In this document: one piece after another, positions 33,156 to 44,574 of the stretch
Layout: each line of letters starts with the position of its first letter
Numbering within the stretch: the first letter of the stretch is position 1
DNA from: Ditylenchus dipsaci
Lineage: Eukaryota > Nematoda > Chromadorea > Rhabditida > Anguinidae
Assembly: GCA_004194705.1 (NCBI GenBank)
Contig: SADC01000101.1
Span: forward strand, 1-64,000
DNA length: 64,000 nucleotides
Reading direction: 5' to 3'
Notes under the pieces: model-generated
Seen by the model: only the letters and a program-made list of their open reading frames with translations
The model's database searches: none
What the model was told of the DNA's origin: nothing
Program-made: the position numbers and the translations under genes

Positions 33156-34177
33156 TTAACGCGGGAACGGCTGTACGTACTGATGGTATGTCGTTGTGCA
33201 GGATTTCACGCTGAGAACAATTGTGAAAAAAAATTGAAAAATAACTCTACGGTGGTCAGCGACCTTTGTCAACCATCAATGTCACGATTTTCGCCTATGC
33301 CACTTAAAAGAGGTAAAACATGCCACTGTTTTGATATTTTTCTCTTATTTTATGTGCAAAATAAAGCGCAGATTGTGAGCTTTCAAATGACATATCGCGG
33401 ACGTATTTATTTAGCTCACAGAATTTATTTATCTCACGTATTTAGCTCACAGAAACCATTGTGTTTTTTTTAAACGTTGTTCATACAAAAATATGTACAA
33501 AAAAGTGTAAGAAACGCCGTTTTTTAGTTAATGGTTGATACTATTCGACAGAGCAAGAAAAACTGCACCAGATAGTATATTAAATGATCTAAAACCAGGC
33601 TTTTTGAGTGTAAATTTAAAATTCTGACACCTGAATCAAGTGTCAGAATTTTAAATTTATGTAGCGAAATCGAAGTTTCAGGTCAAGGTATTTTTCGGTA
33701 TATACTTTTGAGCGTTGGCTAAACACTCAAAAAGCCTGGTTTTAGATCATTTAATACAGTATCTGGTGCAGTTTTTCTTGCTCTGTCGAATAGTATCAAC
33801 CATTAACTAAAAATCGGCGTTTCTTACACTTTTTTGTACATATTTTTGTATGAACAACGTTTAAAAAAACACAATGGTTTCTGTGAGCTAAATACGTGAG
33901 ATAAATAAATTCTGTGAGCTAAATAAATACGTCCGCGATATGTCATTTGAAAGCTCACAATCTGCGCTTTATTTTGCACATAAAATAAGAGAAAAATATC
34001 AAACAGTGGCATGTTTTACCTCTTTTAAGTGGCATAGGCGAAAATCGTGACATTGATGGTTCACAAAGGTCGCTGACCACCGTAGAGTTACTTTTTTCAA
34101 TTTTTTTTACCATCGTGCTCAGCGTGAAATTCTGCACAGCGACATACCATCAGGATGTACAGCCGTTCCCGTGTTAA
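33156..34177. mobile_element. 1-kb TTAA-flanked giant palindrome
   Basis: TTAACGCGGGAACGGCTGTAC at the left is mirrored by GTACAGCCGTTCCCGTGTTAA at the right. The arms are about 500 bp with very few differences, the centre is near 33640, and a small hairpin (TTCTGACAC...GTGTCAGAA) lies at about 33621-33650. ORFs on the two arms are mirror copies of each other. Ends resemble the shorter 13.2-13.6 kb palindrome (GCGGGAAGAGCTGTAC). Confidence 0.9.
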
Positions 34178-34846
34178 ATACTTCAAAACAACAAGGATGA
34201 CCAAGGCATGCAGAATCAGGTCGTGAAATAGCTTTTGGGGAAAATATGCATTGATCGTTTTTTTGAGAATTTTCTCAAGTTTTCCTTGTTTTTATACTGG
34301 GATTATGTGTGGGATCAAAATACTCAGAAGGGCAGTTTTAGGAAACGACCATGCATCGAAATTTGAGGATCAAGTGAAATATTGAAAAATTGGTAGCAAC
34401 AAAGAAGAGGGAAAACATCAGCAAACGTAACCCTATTGATCGATAATCAACTAGTACCCTAACTTTGAGCGGTTTCCTTCGTCTCCTCTTCCCCTCCTCG
34501 AACAAAACAAATGGTTGGTTGGTGCATGAGAATATAGAGATGGACGCCAACTGTTACCAAGGGTGGGTAGTTTTGACAAGGGGATCGCTTGATTGCTTGC
34601 AGCCAGCCGGGCGACATAGGAAGAGAAGATATGAGAGAGTGAGATGAGTCACCCTGTGGTCTAGTCACCCTGCTCTTGAGGGAAAACACCTGATGGGGGG
34701 AAAAGAGATTAGCGCTTCCTTTTATCTGTTGTTGCCTCTCAAATTTCACCTTGTTTTGGTCTGAGGTTAATGACGAATTTGTCATTGTTAATCTTGGATT
34801 AGCCTAGAAATTGACTTTAGGCTTAGTCATACAAATCTTGCACGAA
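34178..34846. other. Apparently single-copy DNA, coding status unresolved
   Basis: Minus-strand frames of 108 codons (34785-34459) and 70 codons (34550-34338) occur here, and a GT...AG pair could join MTNSSLTSDQNKVKFERQQQ to the shorter frame. I recognise no domain, and no partner exons are evident, so I do not call a gene. Confidence 0.3.
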
Positions 34847-34848
34847 TA

Positions 34849-35111
34849 CCGTATTCACTCTATTAACTCCCCACCCTCTAATAACTCACCGCCCTCTAAT
34901 AAGTCCCCACCCTACGGACCCCAAATCTCAGCCTGAAGCAAACATTTTGCAAATCTGTTTTTTGCGTTTTCTTAGTTACTACGAGATTACCTAATTTCAG
35001 TTTTCAAACTGTGGTTGAGCACCCAAAAATCTCAAAATCGACCTGAAAAATTTCCGATTTTTTGAGGGTTGAAAAATAACTCCCCATGGGGAGTTAATAG
35101 AGTGAATACGG
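34849..35111. mobile_element. CCGTATT-family MITE, well preserved
   Basis: CCGTATTCACTCTATTAACT at 34849 is mirrored by GTTAATAGAGTGAATACGG at 35111, with TA at both ends. Just inside the left tip the words ACTCCCCACC, ACTCACCGCC and AGTCCCCACC are separated by CTCTAATA. The right half has the common core GTTGAGCACC(C/T)AAAAATCTCAAAATC seen in other copies. Confidence 0.85.
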
Positions 35112-35204
35112 TATTTAAATACTATGTTGATTGGCGCCTTACAGATGCCTTCTTATAAAATCAGTATGTCAATTAAAGATTCTGCTACAGAGACATTCGA
35201 AAAG

Positions 35205-35330
35205 GTACCTTCGGGGTGAATCGGTTGCCATTTATCCGGTTCCCCTCTGCGTAGAAATCTCATCTACGTAGTTGGTTGCTCTTCGAAGGCTGAGATACCC
35301 TTGAGAAGGGTTTGGTGCATTTTAGCATAT
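35205..35330 (+). ncRNA. GC-rich block with several hairpins, possible structured RNA
   Basis: Between AT-rich flanks, this block can form at least three short hairpins: GCGTAGA...TCTACGT (35230-35260), a TTCGAAGG turn near 35282 and ACCCTTGAGAAGGGT (35297-35311). It is followed by TTTT. I do not recognise a family. The sequence GGCTGAGATACCCTTGA recalls part of the TPP aptamer, but the rest of that aptamer is missing. The call is tentative. Confidence 0.25.
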
Positions 35331-35616
35331 TATTTATTATTTTGCATTTTTATTTATGAGTGGTTTTGAAACAAATCAATTACGCTGATCACGAACCAAT
35401 TGCTAAGAAAAAGTGATCGAATTTAATGCTATTCTACTCCACACACCGTAGGCTTTCGTTCAAGCCCAAACACACAATTTTTATTTTCTGAGGGCTCCGA
35501 CCAAATTACAAAATTACAGAACTTCGTTTTTAATTCGAATGATAGTTTGCAATCCCCTTACTTATTCCGTTTACCAAAAATTGAAGTAATAAAAAAAAAA
35601 TCTTTTATCTTAGAGG

Positions 35617-35862
35617 GGCATACCAGCGCGCTACACTGCAAATTAGGGGGAGGGGTGTGGAACCACAATTTTTCAAAAATCGCTTTGTTTTCACTCGTTT
35701 CATGTAAAATCTGATATTTATGACCTTATCCTAGTGTCAAAAAGTAGGCAGAAAACTTTCGTCGGACCAGGTAGAACGCTTATAAAAAATAGTCATGAGA
35801 AAAAGAAATAGCTGGTCCCCGCTTTAATTTCAGTGTGACGCGCTGTTATGCCCTTTAATGAT
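35617..35862. mobile_element. MITE with GGGCATACCAGCGCGCTACAC ends, copy 1
   Basis: GGGCATACCAGCGCG(C) at the left is mirrored by GACGCGCTGTTATGCCC at the right. The arms contain CTGATATTTATGACCTTATCC toward the centre. A second copy (45478-45705) sits in a GPCR intron. Confidence 0.8.
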
Positions 35863-36089
35863 AAACAAAAACAGAAAGCGGAAAATGATAAAATGAAAAT
35901 GTTTTTTGCTAGAACACAAACCATTTCTACTTCAAGATACAAAAGGGAAATCAAGGTTGTAGAGCACAGATGAGCAGTGAAGCAGACAGCAAGCAGCACT
36001 AATTAGTGTGTATGTGTGTGTGTTTGTATGGTAGGTGTTCAGCAGCACCTGTTTAATGAATGCACTCAAAGTTGAGGTACGACTACCGC

Positions 36090-36305
36090 ATTCAAGGCCA
36101 ATGGTGAACACAACTCCCACAAAAGGATGACTAATACAGAAAGGAAGTTAGAATTAAAGACTAGGTATTTAATAAGATTTTTGTGTATACTAGAAAATAC
36201 TTGAATAGTTTGCGAAACTTTAAAAAATCGGTTGAATGGTCTTCCAAAGTAGTCAGAAATGAATGTGGATACAATGCGGCGGTGAACAAAACGGCGAAAT
36301 TTCAT
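36090..36305 (-). CDS. Possible small exon pair, unknown protein
   Basis: I do not recognise this. On minus, a frame starting at 36305 reads MKFRRFVHRRIVSTFISDYF and RPFNRFFK before a possible donor. After an intron of about 90 nt, a second stretch reads HPFVGVVFTIGLECGSRTST and LSAFIKQ, then a possible donor. The second stretch looks conserved and membrane-like. However, the two frames do not join in phase, so either one base is missing or they are unrelated. No later exon was found below 36,000. Confidence 0.3.
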
Positions 36306-36309
36306 AAGC

Positions 36310-37139
36310 GCTCTAATGTATGTTTGCTTTGCAAACCCAAATTTCTGATACCAGATTCATGACCAGCATTGTCATGTTGCTTATAAATGCTCTTTAGTTT
36401 CAGAACACATGCATGAAAATTATTTTATTACTTTTTCTTCGATATTTGGCCTAAAGTCAGGACTTTTGAATTATACCGTTCTTTCTCTAATTGTGTCCAC
36501 CGGGCGAAATTTTTTGACCTTCTGCCAGAGGGGGGTGGAGTTACTCTTTCGACTTGACGCAAAAAAAACGAGATAAATTTCAACTGAACAAGTCTGAAGC
36601 AAAATAATTTTTTTGACAATATTGACGTAAAAGTAATCTCCAACGCCAAATTCAATCAAAAAATCAATAACATTGTCGCATTTTTCAGTTTTTATAGCTG
36701 CTTTTTGAAAACTGTTGCTAGAGTTAGGAATAATGATATGTCAACCGTTCGAACTTTTGGACACTCGTTTTAACAAAAATTGTTCTTAGCCATTGCAGAA
36801 GAAGTTGCATGCACTTTTTCAAAAAAATTCCGTGTTTATAATGTTTTTTTTTCGCGATATACTGAACAAAAACAAAAAGTGTAATATGCATTAGAATTAA
36901 AAATTAATTCCTTCTCTACAAAACAATATATAATAGTTATTTGAACAACAATGTAATCAAAAGGCACACACCTTTTTATAGGACCTCTTCCGGTAATTTT
37001 AATTATTAAAAAAAAGTTTTCGCCGGTAAAGTTGCCCTTCTTAAAAAATCTACCGCGTTAGAAAGATTCTTCGTGAAATTCTGCACCAGAACCAACTGGT
37101 CTAACAGTCAGGCCTTGATGTGTTACAAAAATCCTTGTA
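36310..37139. other. Intergenic; no gene seen
   Basis: AT-rich DNA with short frames only. A 75-codon minus frame (36655-36428) has no recognisable feature. No clear inverted repeat. Confidence 0.35.
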
Positions 37140-37835
37140 TTTTAGTCCCTACCGGAGTATACTCATACCCCCCCCCCCCCAAATGAATTTTTTTTAAAGT
37201 GTTTCCAATACCCTTTATCGACCTAAAATAACCTCAGGAGTTCAAAAAAGAAATTGTTTTTGAGTTATGGTTAATAAAAAATTGAGTTTTGGGCATTTTG
37301 AAATTTCGACCATTTGCCTGTTTTGGCATGTTTTGGTCACTGGAGCTTGGCAAAAAGAGGCTCTACACGCATTTTTGTTTAAGAGACTAGCTCGGAATTA
37401 TGTCTAAGGTAAGTGAGTGCGCGCATCTCTAACCAACAAAGCCCCTGCGCAGGGGGGCTTGGTTGCTTGCGGTTGAGATGCGCACACCCACATACCTTAG
37501 AAGCAAATCACCCGAAAGTGGCTCTGGATGCATAAAAAATGTATGCATACCAGAGTTTATTTATGCGGTAGGCCCCAGTCAACAAAACTATGTTCAACAT
37601 CTTCTTTTTTGTTCAAAATTGGCCCCTTTTGGTCCATTTCCACCTTAATACGGCCCTAAATCCCTTCAAAAATGGTCAAAATAGGTATTTTGGATGGTCC
37701 CAAAACTCAATTTTTTATTGACTAGAACACAAAAAAGCCTTTTTCGAGCTTCTGAGGCAATTTTAGGTCGATATAGGTGTTTGGAAACACTTTAAAAAAA
37801 ATTTTATTTGGGGGGGGGGGGGGGTATACTCTGGT
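37140..37835. mobile_element. Long palindrome with shared GC-rich core (copy B)
   Basis: Outer arms with AGTATACTCATACCCCCCC and the complementary GGGGGGGTATACTC, plus AATAAAAAATTGAGTT and complement, flank the core at 37370-37565. The core has the same GTCTAAGGTAAGTGAGTGCG, GCGCAGGGGG and ATGCGCACACCCAC words as copy A. The outer arms are unlike those of copies A, C and D. Confidence 0.8.
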
Positions 37836-37880
37836 AGCGCCGTATTTTCTAAGCACCCTTTATACTCTATCAATATTATA

Positions 37881-38843
37881 CAGGGTGGTCCGATCATTTC
37901 GCCGACTTTTAAACGGCTGTGACATTTTTATTTCCAACACTTCGATGAGTTCTTTTTTATCTGATAGAGGAAGATGGGAAATTTCATTTCGTACTTTGCA
38001 TGCCCCATTATCAGAGAAATTTTTAATTCAACAACTGTTTGTACAAATGCCAACGAAATGACAGCACAAAATGATATCAATTTTCAAAACTTTGTTCGTC
38101 GGTTATTTCTCCACATGCAAGGCGGTGCGTTTCCGGTTTTATCTTGTTTCGTAAACAGACACATAACAATGTCTCGAGGAAGATTTTCAAAAGTCAAGCA
38201 AACTTGCCCAATAAGCTCTCGCAAACAATTAATTACTGTCGATAAATCTACTCTCAATTCACCCTCATAGAAAAAGTCCCGAGGCGTCACATTGGATAAA
38301 TAAGGCGGTCAAGAAAATTTTGATGGTGTTACAGAGTTTAAGCATATAACCATAAAAATTCACCTCTTAAGAAAATCGAAAATAAGCGTAAGCTAGGCAA
38401 AAGTAACTAAAAACTTTAAGGAAAACCTTAGTGATTTGCTGAATGGTTGTTTTTGATGGCCATCCCTCCAATCGTGCGATATCTCTTTGGCTGGTCCCTT
38501 AAGCTTAGCGATGAAACAAAGGCATTCAGCCATTCCCAATTAGGTTTGCATTCAACTGAGAAAATCACACATACGCATGTTTGAACGGTATATCAAGACA
38601 TACCGTGTGTTTATTTTATTTCGTTGACGCGTCAAAAATTTATAAACCTTTTGTACCACTCCAAAATCAAGGTTAAATATTAAAGCAGTTGTTGAATAAA
38701 TTTTGTTTTGATAATTGGCGTGCATGGTACCAAATGAAATTTCCCACATTGCTCTATTAGTTAAAAAAAAAGAACTCTCCGAAAATGTTGGAAAACTGAA
38801 AAGTTACAGCCGTTGAAAATAGGCGAAATTCTCGACCGCCCTG
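37881..38843. mobile_element. mariner-type element with transposase remnant
   Basis: CAGGGTGGTCCGATCATTTC at 37881 is mirrored by GACCGCCCTG ending at 38843, with TA on both sides. Terminal repeats extend about 180 bp (TTTCATTTCGTACTTTGCATGC and its near complement). The middle, on minus, retains the end of a transposase gene (38084-38330). It is too short and broken to be autonomous. Confidence 0.75.
38084..38330 (-). pseudogene. mariner-like transposase C-terminal remnant
   Basis: The frame contains VTPRDFFYEGELRVD, then LSTVINCLRELIGQVCLTFE and NLPRDIVMCLF. This follows the end of mariner-type DD(E/D) transposases, where SPDLTPLDFFLWG is followed by a helix with I-P...V. The aspartate motif region is degraded (EG for the usual WG) and the N-terminal DNA-binding and first catalytic parts are absent. 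Confidence 0.6.
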
Positions 38844-39027
38844 TATTTGCCACTTTGCTTCAAAAATCACGTAACGCGTGTGCTTTTTTTTCGGCTCACC
38901 CTGAGACTGACATAAATTTTTCTGATATCAATTGATTCTATCAAAAAGCCTTTCTGACATAAATTAAAACTGACAATAATTTGTCTTGACAAGATTTTTT
39001 TGAATAAATTTGTTTAGTAGTTAAATG

Positions 39028-39824
39028 GGCTGTAGGAACTTTCGTAACAAGACAATTTCGTAAGAGCGAATTTTCGTGAAAGCGAATTTTCGTAAGAATT
39101 TTTTTTCGTAAGAGCGAATTTTCGTAAGAAACTTTTTCGTAAGAGCGAATTTTCGTAAGAAACTTTTTCGTAACGCGGTTTCAGTAATATTAGTGATATG
39201 CTAAGTTGCTTTTTTTTGCTTTTTGATCCTCCTTTGATGTTTCTTATAGCTTCTGTGATGTTTTGACCAAAATAGTCAAGAAAAAAATGAAACAGTCAGA
39301 GGGTGGAATCGAACCACTGGTGAAAATAATTCATTCCATCAAATAACCTACTGCACCATACATGCCACTAATGAGAAATAGCTATGTGTAGTATATAATA
39401 TATGAATTCTAGCTCGGAGTTTATTACCATGCTTCTGGGTGTTTCTGCTGGTCTCCTAATGGATGAAAAATCTAGGGGTCAACTAATTATCAAAATTTTC
39501 AGTCATATGACCTATGCTTACCAACTTTTGTGCTCATACAGTTAATAGTCATATAATTAACTGTTCGAAGTGTCAACAGTGACAAAAAGCCAAACAAATG
39601 AATCAGATGAAATCCTGAATTAGAAAAATTGATTAAAAGTGAAAAAATTTCGATTATTTCCTCTTACGAAAGAAATTCGTTACGAAAATTCGCTGTTACG
39701 AAAAAGTTTCTTACGAAAATTCGCTCTTACGAAAATATTTCTTACGAATTTTCGCTGTTACGAAACTGTTTCTTACGAAAGTTCGCTCTTACGAAATTGT
39801 CTTGTTACGAAAGTTCCTACAGCC
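39028..39824. mobile_element. Foldback-like element with TTTCGTAAGAGCGAA arrays, 8-bp duplication
   Basis: GGCTGTAGGAACTTTCGTAA at the left is mirrored by the right end ...CGAAAGTTCCTACAGCC. GTTAAATG lies on both sides (39020-39027, 39825-39832). Both tips are arrays of TTTTCGTAAGA(A/G) words (39040-39180, 39655-39810). The loop contains a tRNA-related sequence. The layout matches 26898-28469, and both elements start with GGCT. Confidence 0.8.
39297..39366 (-). repeat. tRNA-related sequence with A and B boxes
   Basis: On minus, TGGTGCAGTAGG (A-box-like) is followed by GGTTCGATTCC (perfect B-box) with GTGG/CCAC pairing around the T loop. The sequence after the T arm does not pair with the 5' side to make an acceptor stem, so it is a tRNA relic or SINE head, not a tRNA gene. 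Confidence 0.55.
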
Positions 39825-39899
39825 GTTAAATGTTTATGCAAATAATTGTTTTCAATTTGTTTTTGTAAATAATCGGGGATTGTGTTTGATAGTACCGAA

Positions 39900-40765
39900 C
39901 TTACAATTTTAGCAACCTGAACCCCAAAACTTTGGTTAGGTACTACCTGGGCAGGATATCCATCCCGGTGGACTGGGAAATCAAAAAATTACAAAACTAA
40001 GTTAACCCAAAATTAAAAACAAACTTTGAATTGGCCCACATGAATTGGTCCATACTTTTCAAATAATTTGAATTTTTTCAAATTTGAAAAATTTTGCGGG
40101 AATTTAAGTTTTTAAGTCTGAACCAACCAAACAAGTGGTCGTCCACTTGCTGCGATTTTTTTTCGTTTTTCATGTTCCGAAGCCTGTTTTCTGGACTAAT
40201 TCGGGCATGCGGAACATGGTTCGATAGTGGTAAAACGCCGTTTTGTATGGTTATTTTTGAGTTTTGCAAAATAATTGATCTTGCCAAACTAAAACTCAAA
40301 AATACACTACAAAACGGCATTTAACCACTATCAAACCATCTTCGGCATGTCCTAATTAGTCCAGAAAATATATTTCGGGACCCGAAAAAGTAAAAAAAAA
40401 TTGCTTCAAGTGGACGACTACTTGGTTTGGTCGGTTCAGACTAAAAATTTAAATTCCCAAAAAAAAAAATTCAACGAATTCGAAAAGTTTTGACCAATTC
40501 AAATGTGGGCCAGTTCGTGTGTGGACCTCTTCGGTATGGATCAATTCGGTATGGATCAATTTGCTTAACGCTCGTAAATGGATATCCACCTGGATCAGGG
40601 GTACTCATTTTGGCTTTTGTGGTTAAGTAGGTGAAATCGGGGTTTTGGTCTTATCAAACCCAATTCACCATCCGATTTTACGTATGATAATGCGATTTGT
40701 TTCTGAATCTAAGTCAATTTTGTTTTAAGACCATCCAACTGCTTCTGGAGACCGGAAGGGTTAAA
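39900..40765. mobile_element. Composite with AAGTGGTCGTCCACTTG palindrome, second copy
   Basis: GGATATCCATCCCGGTGG (about 39955) and GGATATCCACCTGG (about 40580) flank a palindrome (40125-40440). Its ends are CCAAACAAGTGGTCGTCC and GGACGACTACTTGGTTTGG. The same layers occur at 22.75-23.9 kb. A trace of the palindrome tip also lies near 46800 (CAAATGGACAACGACTTGG). Confidence 0.7.
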
Positions 40766-41029
40766 AAGTGGGTTAGTTGCTTAGTCATATTTCGAAACTA
40801 ATAAAATCGGAACCAATACAGCCAAAAAAACTAGCCAAAGTCAAGACAATACCATTTTTCATCAGAATCATTAATTTCGAAACAGTTTTTGCTAATATAA
40901 GTTTTATTAAAAAAAATCGTGTCAAGACAAATTATTGTCACTTTGAATTTATGTCAGAAAGACTTTTTGATAGAATCAATTGATATCAGAAAAATTTATG
41001 TCAGTCTCAGGGTGAGCCTTTTTTTCGAT

Positions 41030-42000
41030 ACAAACCTTGAAGGCATGTTCTGCTCTCCCATTCAAACCATTTATAAGCATTGTTTTTTTGGAAAAATACA
41101 ACCCGTGCTATAATAACTGCACATGAAAGTAACAATAATAGTTGTAAAACTAACCCTAAAACCACTGCTCACCCCTAACAATAAAGCTTAGTGATCACAA
41201 AACAGCGACTGCATCACCAAAACCACTTCAAACAACAACTATTACGAGGGAAGCAGAGAGTTTACAAAAGCCTAAACCCTCGCGGATTACACCACTATCC
41301 ATGTGTGTTTCTTCTGTCAGTCTCCAAAATTATCATAAACTTTTTATAAATTTCTTTTTTTTATTAGACCTTAATCGGAAAGTATATGTGTGTATGACGC
41401 AGTAGTACTGGTAGTTCAATCAAATTTGTTTCTATTTTGAACGAAAAAATCTGCTTCACGCTTCAAACTGATTTATTGATTTATTTGCGAGAAAAAAGTA
41501 GTCTCGAGGCGGACTTTAACTGATGTGTTTCATGAGACCAAATGTAAGTTTATTGATTTAAGTCTGCGTCAATTGATAAGGTTTGGGTTGATGTTTGGAT
41601 ACCCCTACGCCTTACCATGGATCGAATTTCATTTAAGGAGCTTGTTTTCTGATGAAATTGGGGTCGAGCAGCTCGAATATCAGCTGATTTCTGGCACCTT
41701 AGTTTGTGTGGGGAAGGGGGATTGTACATTGCAACCCTGTCAGCCCCGATCATGCTGTGAAGGTGGTGAAAAAAGGATGATCGATTTTTGATTTTCTGAA
41801 AATAGGAAACCCCAGAAAAGTTATTTCCTGCTTAGAGTCCGACAGCTTTTTTAAATGATTTATGATACAATTTGTCAATCCTTATGCGCCAGTCTAGTTC
41901 AAATATTTCAAAAACTACGATTTCACCGGTCATTCTTGTGCATGACAACAGTTTCGCCAAAAAAACCGGTGCTGCTCGATATAACTAACCCCTTCTCTTA
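41030..42000. other. Single-copy-looking DNA, no supported gene
   Basis: Frames of 88 codons (plus, 41525-41791) and 67 codons (minus, 41753-41550) overlap here without recognisable motifs or splice partners. The stretch 41110-41300 is AC-rich and might be UTR of an unseen gene. I call nothing. Confidence 0.35.
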
Positions 42001-42002
42001 TA

Positions 42003-42140
42003 CCGTATTCTCTCTAATGATCCCACACCCTCCGTTATTTGACTAGGATTTCAGAGTTAGGGCCATTTTTAATTGACAATTTCAAGACTTTTCGGAGATT
42101 GAAAAATGATCCCACAGTGGGATTATTAGAGAGAATACGG
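42003..42140. mobile_element. CCGTATT-family MITE
   Basis: CCGTATTCTCTCTAATGATCC is mirrored by GGGATTATTAGAGAGAATACGG, with TA on both sides. About 138 bp; the inner words (ATCCCACACCCTCC) are specific to this copy. Confidence 0.85.
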
Positions 42141-42169
42141 TAATACTGGTTTGGTATATAAGTTTTCGA

Positions 42170-42705
42170 AAAAAAAACTGGGCACTTTTATAGTCCCTCT
42201 CCCCCATACTCGGATTTTTTGAAAAGTGACCAATGCATCCAGTGTCACTTTCGAGTGATTTGTGTCTGAGGTATGTGGGTGTGCGCATCTCAACTCCAAG
42301 CCCCAAGCCCCTGCGTCCCGAAGGGGGCGCAAGGGGCTTGGTTGGGTGGGGTTTGATTTACAATTTCAACATTTTTGAAGGGTTGAAAAATAATGAACCC
42401 GGGTGCCTTAATAGAGAAAATACGGTAATTCCGAGCAAGACTCTTGATCAAAAATGCATTTAGAGAGCCTTTTTGCCCAGCTCCAGCATGAAAAATTTGA
42501 TAAATCACCCGAAAATGACCCTAAAATACCCGAAAAAGACCATTTATCCCTGAGAGACGGGAGGCAATTTTTTTGGCAAAGTTCGAAATTTTTTAATCAG
42601 AAAGTGTTCAGAAATGCTTCTCTTATCGTGTTCAGCAGAAAAGATGAGCTCGGGAGGTGATTTAGGGTCCATTTTCAAAAAATCCGAGTATGGGGGGGAA
42701 CTAAA
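42170..42705. mobile_element. Palindrome with shared GC-rich core (copy C), interrupted by a MITE fragment
   Basis: CCCCATACTCGGATTTTTTG at the left faces CAAAAAATCCGAGTATGGGG at the right. The core (42225-42355) has GTGTGCGCATCTCAACTCC and GGGGGCGCAAGGGGC as in copies A, B and D, but is shortened. The right half of a CCGTATT-family MITE (42360-42424) lies inside it. Confidence 0.7.
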
Positions 42706-43060
42706 AAAGTACCAAAAACTGTTGTTATTTACAAAAACGACCGGTGAAATCGGAATTCTTCCGACTTTTTGAATCAGACTACCCAAAGATAACTGACAAA
42801 AGACTTGAAAATATAGGTCAAAAAAAAAGTGTCGGACTCAAGCCTGGAAGGAACTTTTGACCCTACTAGCGAATTGCACAACATCCTGAGTGAAGTTGAA
42901 TATTTTTCTGAGGGAAAGCGCAAAATTCGGAAAATCGACCGGTAAGGGGCTACATATCTAAAATATTTTGGGTGGCCGCGCAATTTTGACGCACCCTATA
43001 CTTATGGTATTTTTGATAAGAAAAATTTCGGTCGGTATTTTGGTACGGTATTTTTCCGGC

Positions 43061-43205
43061 CAGCGACAGCTTGGGACAATTCAAATTGATGCAATGACGA
43101 TTGAGACAAAATCATCGGCCTTATTTGGCAAATACTTAACGAATAAGATCGATGATTTTGTCTCAATCGTCATTGTCTCAATCTGAATTGTCCCGAGCTG
43201 TCGCT
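43061..43205. mobile_element. Short MITE with AGCGACAGCTTGGGACAATTC ends
   Basis: AGCGACAGCTTGGGACAATTC faces GAATTGTCCCGAGCTGTCGCT. The inner arms share GACGATTGAGACAAAATCATC. The loop is about 20 bp. TTGGTACGGTATTTTT words surround it on both sides (43030-43055, 43300-43410). Confidence 0.85.
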
Positions 43206-44574
43206 AGCAATTTTTTCCCAAATCAGCTAGGTAGGTACAGTTTTTGCTCGGAATAAAAACTATACAGTTAGCATCTCTGAGGTTTGGACTAATTTTTCCT
43301 TTGGTACGGTGTTCGGTAAGGTATTTTTTAATAACTAAAAACCGGTTGATATTTTGGTACGGGATTTTCGCCCAAAATCTGTTCGGTCGGTGCGGTTTTT
43401 GATAAGGTATACCACATTGTCATCATATCTATTTGTCATCATATCGATGGCCAACCATAATTGGCGAAGGGTTTAAAAAAGTTAAAAGGTGTCCTAGCCT
43501 AGGTAGGATTAAATTTAAGGGATTTTATGGGTGAAAAAATATTAGGTAAAAATTTTTTAGGATCACATTGACGAACTTTAACTGACAAAAGACTTCAAAA
43601 AATCAGGAAAAAAATTGTCGAACCTAGGTAGGAGTCAAAATTATGTTGTAATTTTGTATTGTTTGTTGCTATTAAAAAAAATTTGATTGAAAAAATAACC
43701 CGGCATGCCGGCATATTAGGGAGAATACGGTATTCGTAATCTAAACGTTATTGGAAACAACTTTTATTTTTAATGCTCACAATTTTGATGTGTCTTTTGT
43801 CTTTAAATAGCCCACTGAAGTTCACCACTGCCAAAAAGTGACTGTTTTATTAAAGGGACTTGTAAACCACTATTCCTTTTTTTTTATTTCTATAAATTAC
43901 CCCTTGTTAAAAGCGCTTGAGTTGTGCTTTCTAATGGTGTGTAATTTTCTGAATATTTATTTATGCAATGCTAAAAAAAGGCAAAAGTATCAAAAAGCTT
44001 AAATTTTAGTACACAGTCCCAGAATAAAAGGCCTCTCAAAAATTCATTTCAGGTGGCACAAAATAAGTTGCAGATTTAGAAAGGGCAGACAATTCTGAGT
44101 CAAATGGGCAAAAATAGTTGCAAAAAAGCAGCTCAACAAAATTCACCTTGGAATTCTGACACCGGGTTTGTGTTCAGCGTGGTCGATTGGCATGTGAAAC
44201 TGCTTCTGGGAGCTGTAGACAATAAATATTCCAACAAATGCAAAAATATTATTTAAATATTTATTGTAAACCATTTTTTGAGGGCCATTATTGAGCTCGA
44301 GTCAGAATAAAAAATTAAGGCCGTTTAAAATTGGCCGAAATGTTGCGCCACCCTCTACTAAGAACACTATTTCTGTTGAGTTATAAATTTCTAAGATTCA
44401 AAATCACATATATAGATAAACGAAAACATATATCGGATCAGGTTGAAAGATTAAAGTATATCGAGAAAAAAAGATTTTCACGTGAAATTGTATTGAAACA
44501 ATGATGACCAAAGCTTTTAGAAAAAAGTGTTGTCCTCAAGGCGGAACCGAACATATGTGGTTTGTTAATTTACG
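43206..44574. other. 5' flank of the GPCR gene
   Basis: AT-rich DNA with TTGGTACGG(T/G)ATTTT words to about 43410 and a lone CCGTATT-family end (GAGAATACGGTAT) near 43733. I see no exon in frame with the receptor start and no clear core promoter. Confidence 0.35.

Larger units (their letters stand above)
38885..41025. mobile_element. Old inverted-repeat element split by two later insertions
   Basis: GGCTCACCCTGAGACTGACA (38894) with TAAATTTTTCTGATATCAATTG is mirrored by CAATTGATATCAGAAAAATT and GTCTCAGGGTGAGCC (about 40978-41018). The terminal repeats are about 110 bp. Between them lie the Foldback-like element 39028-39824 and the composite 39900-40765, so this is the outermost and oldest layer. 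Confidence 0.75.

Noticed and set aside
34459..34785. A 108-codon minus-strand ORF
   Set aside because: No recognisable domain, no clear partner exon, and overlapping alternative frames of similar length.
35270..35315. Partial TPP-riboswitch-like sequence GGCTGAGATACCCTTGA
   Set aside because: The second conserved half (ACCTGATC... and GCGTAGGGA) is missing, the host is an animal, and no thiamine gene is near.
39297..39366. A functional tRNA gene
   Set aside because: A and B boxes are present, but no acceptor stem pairs.
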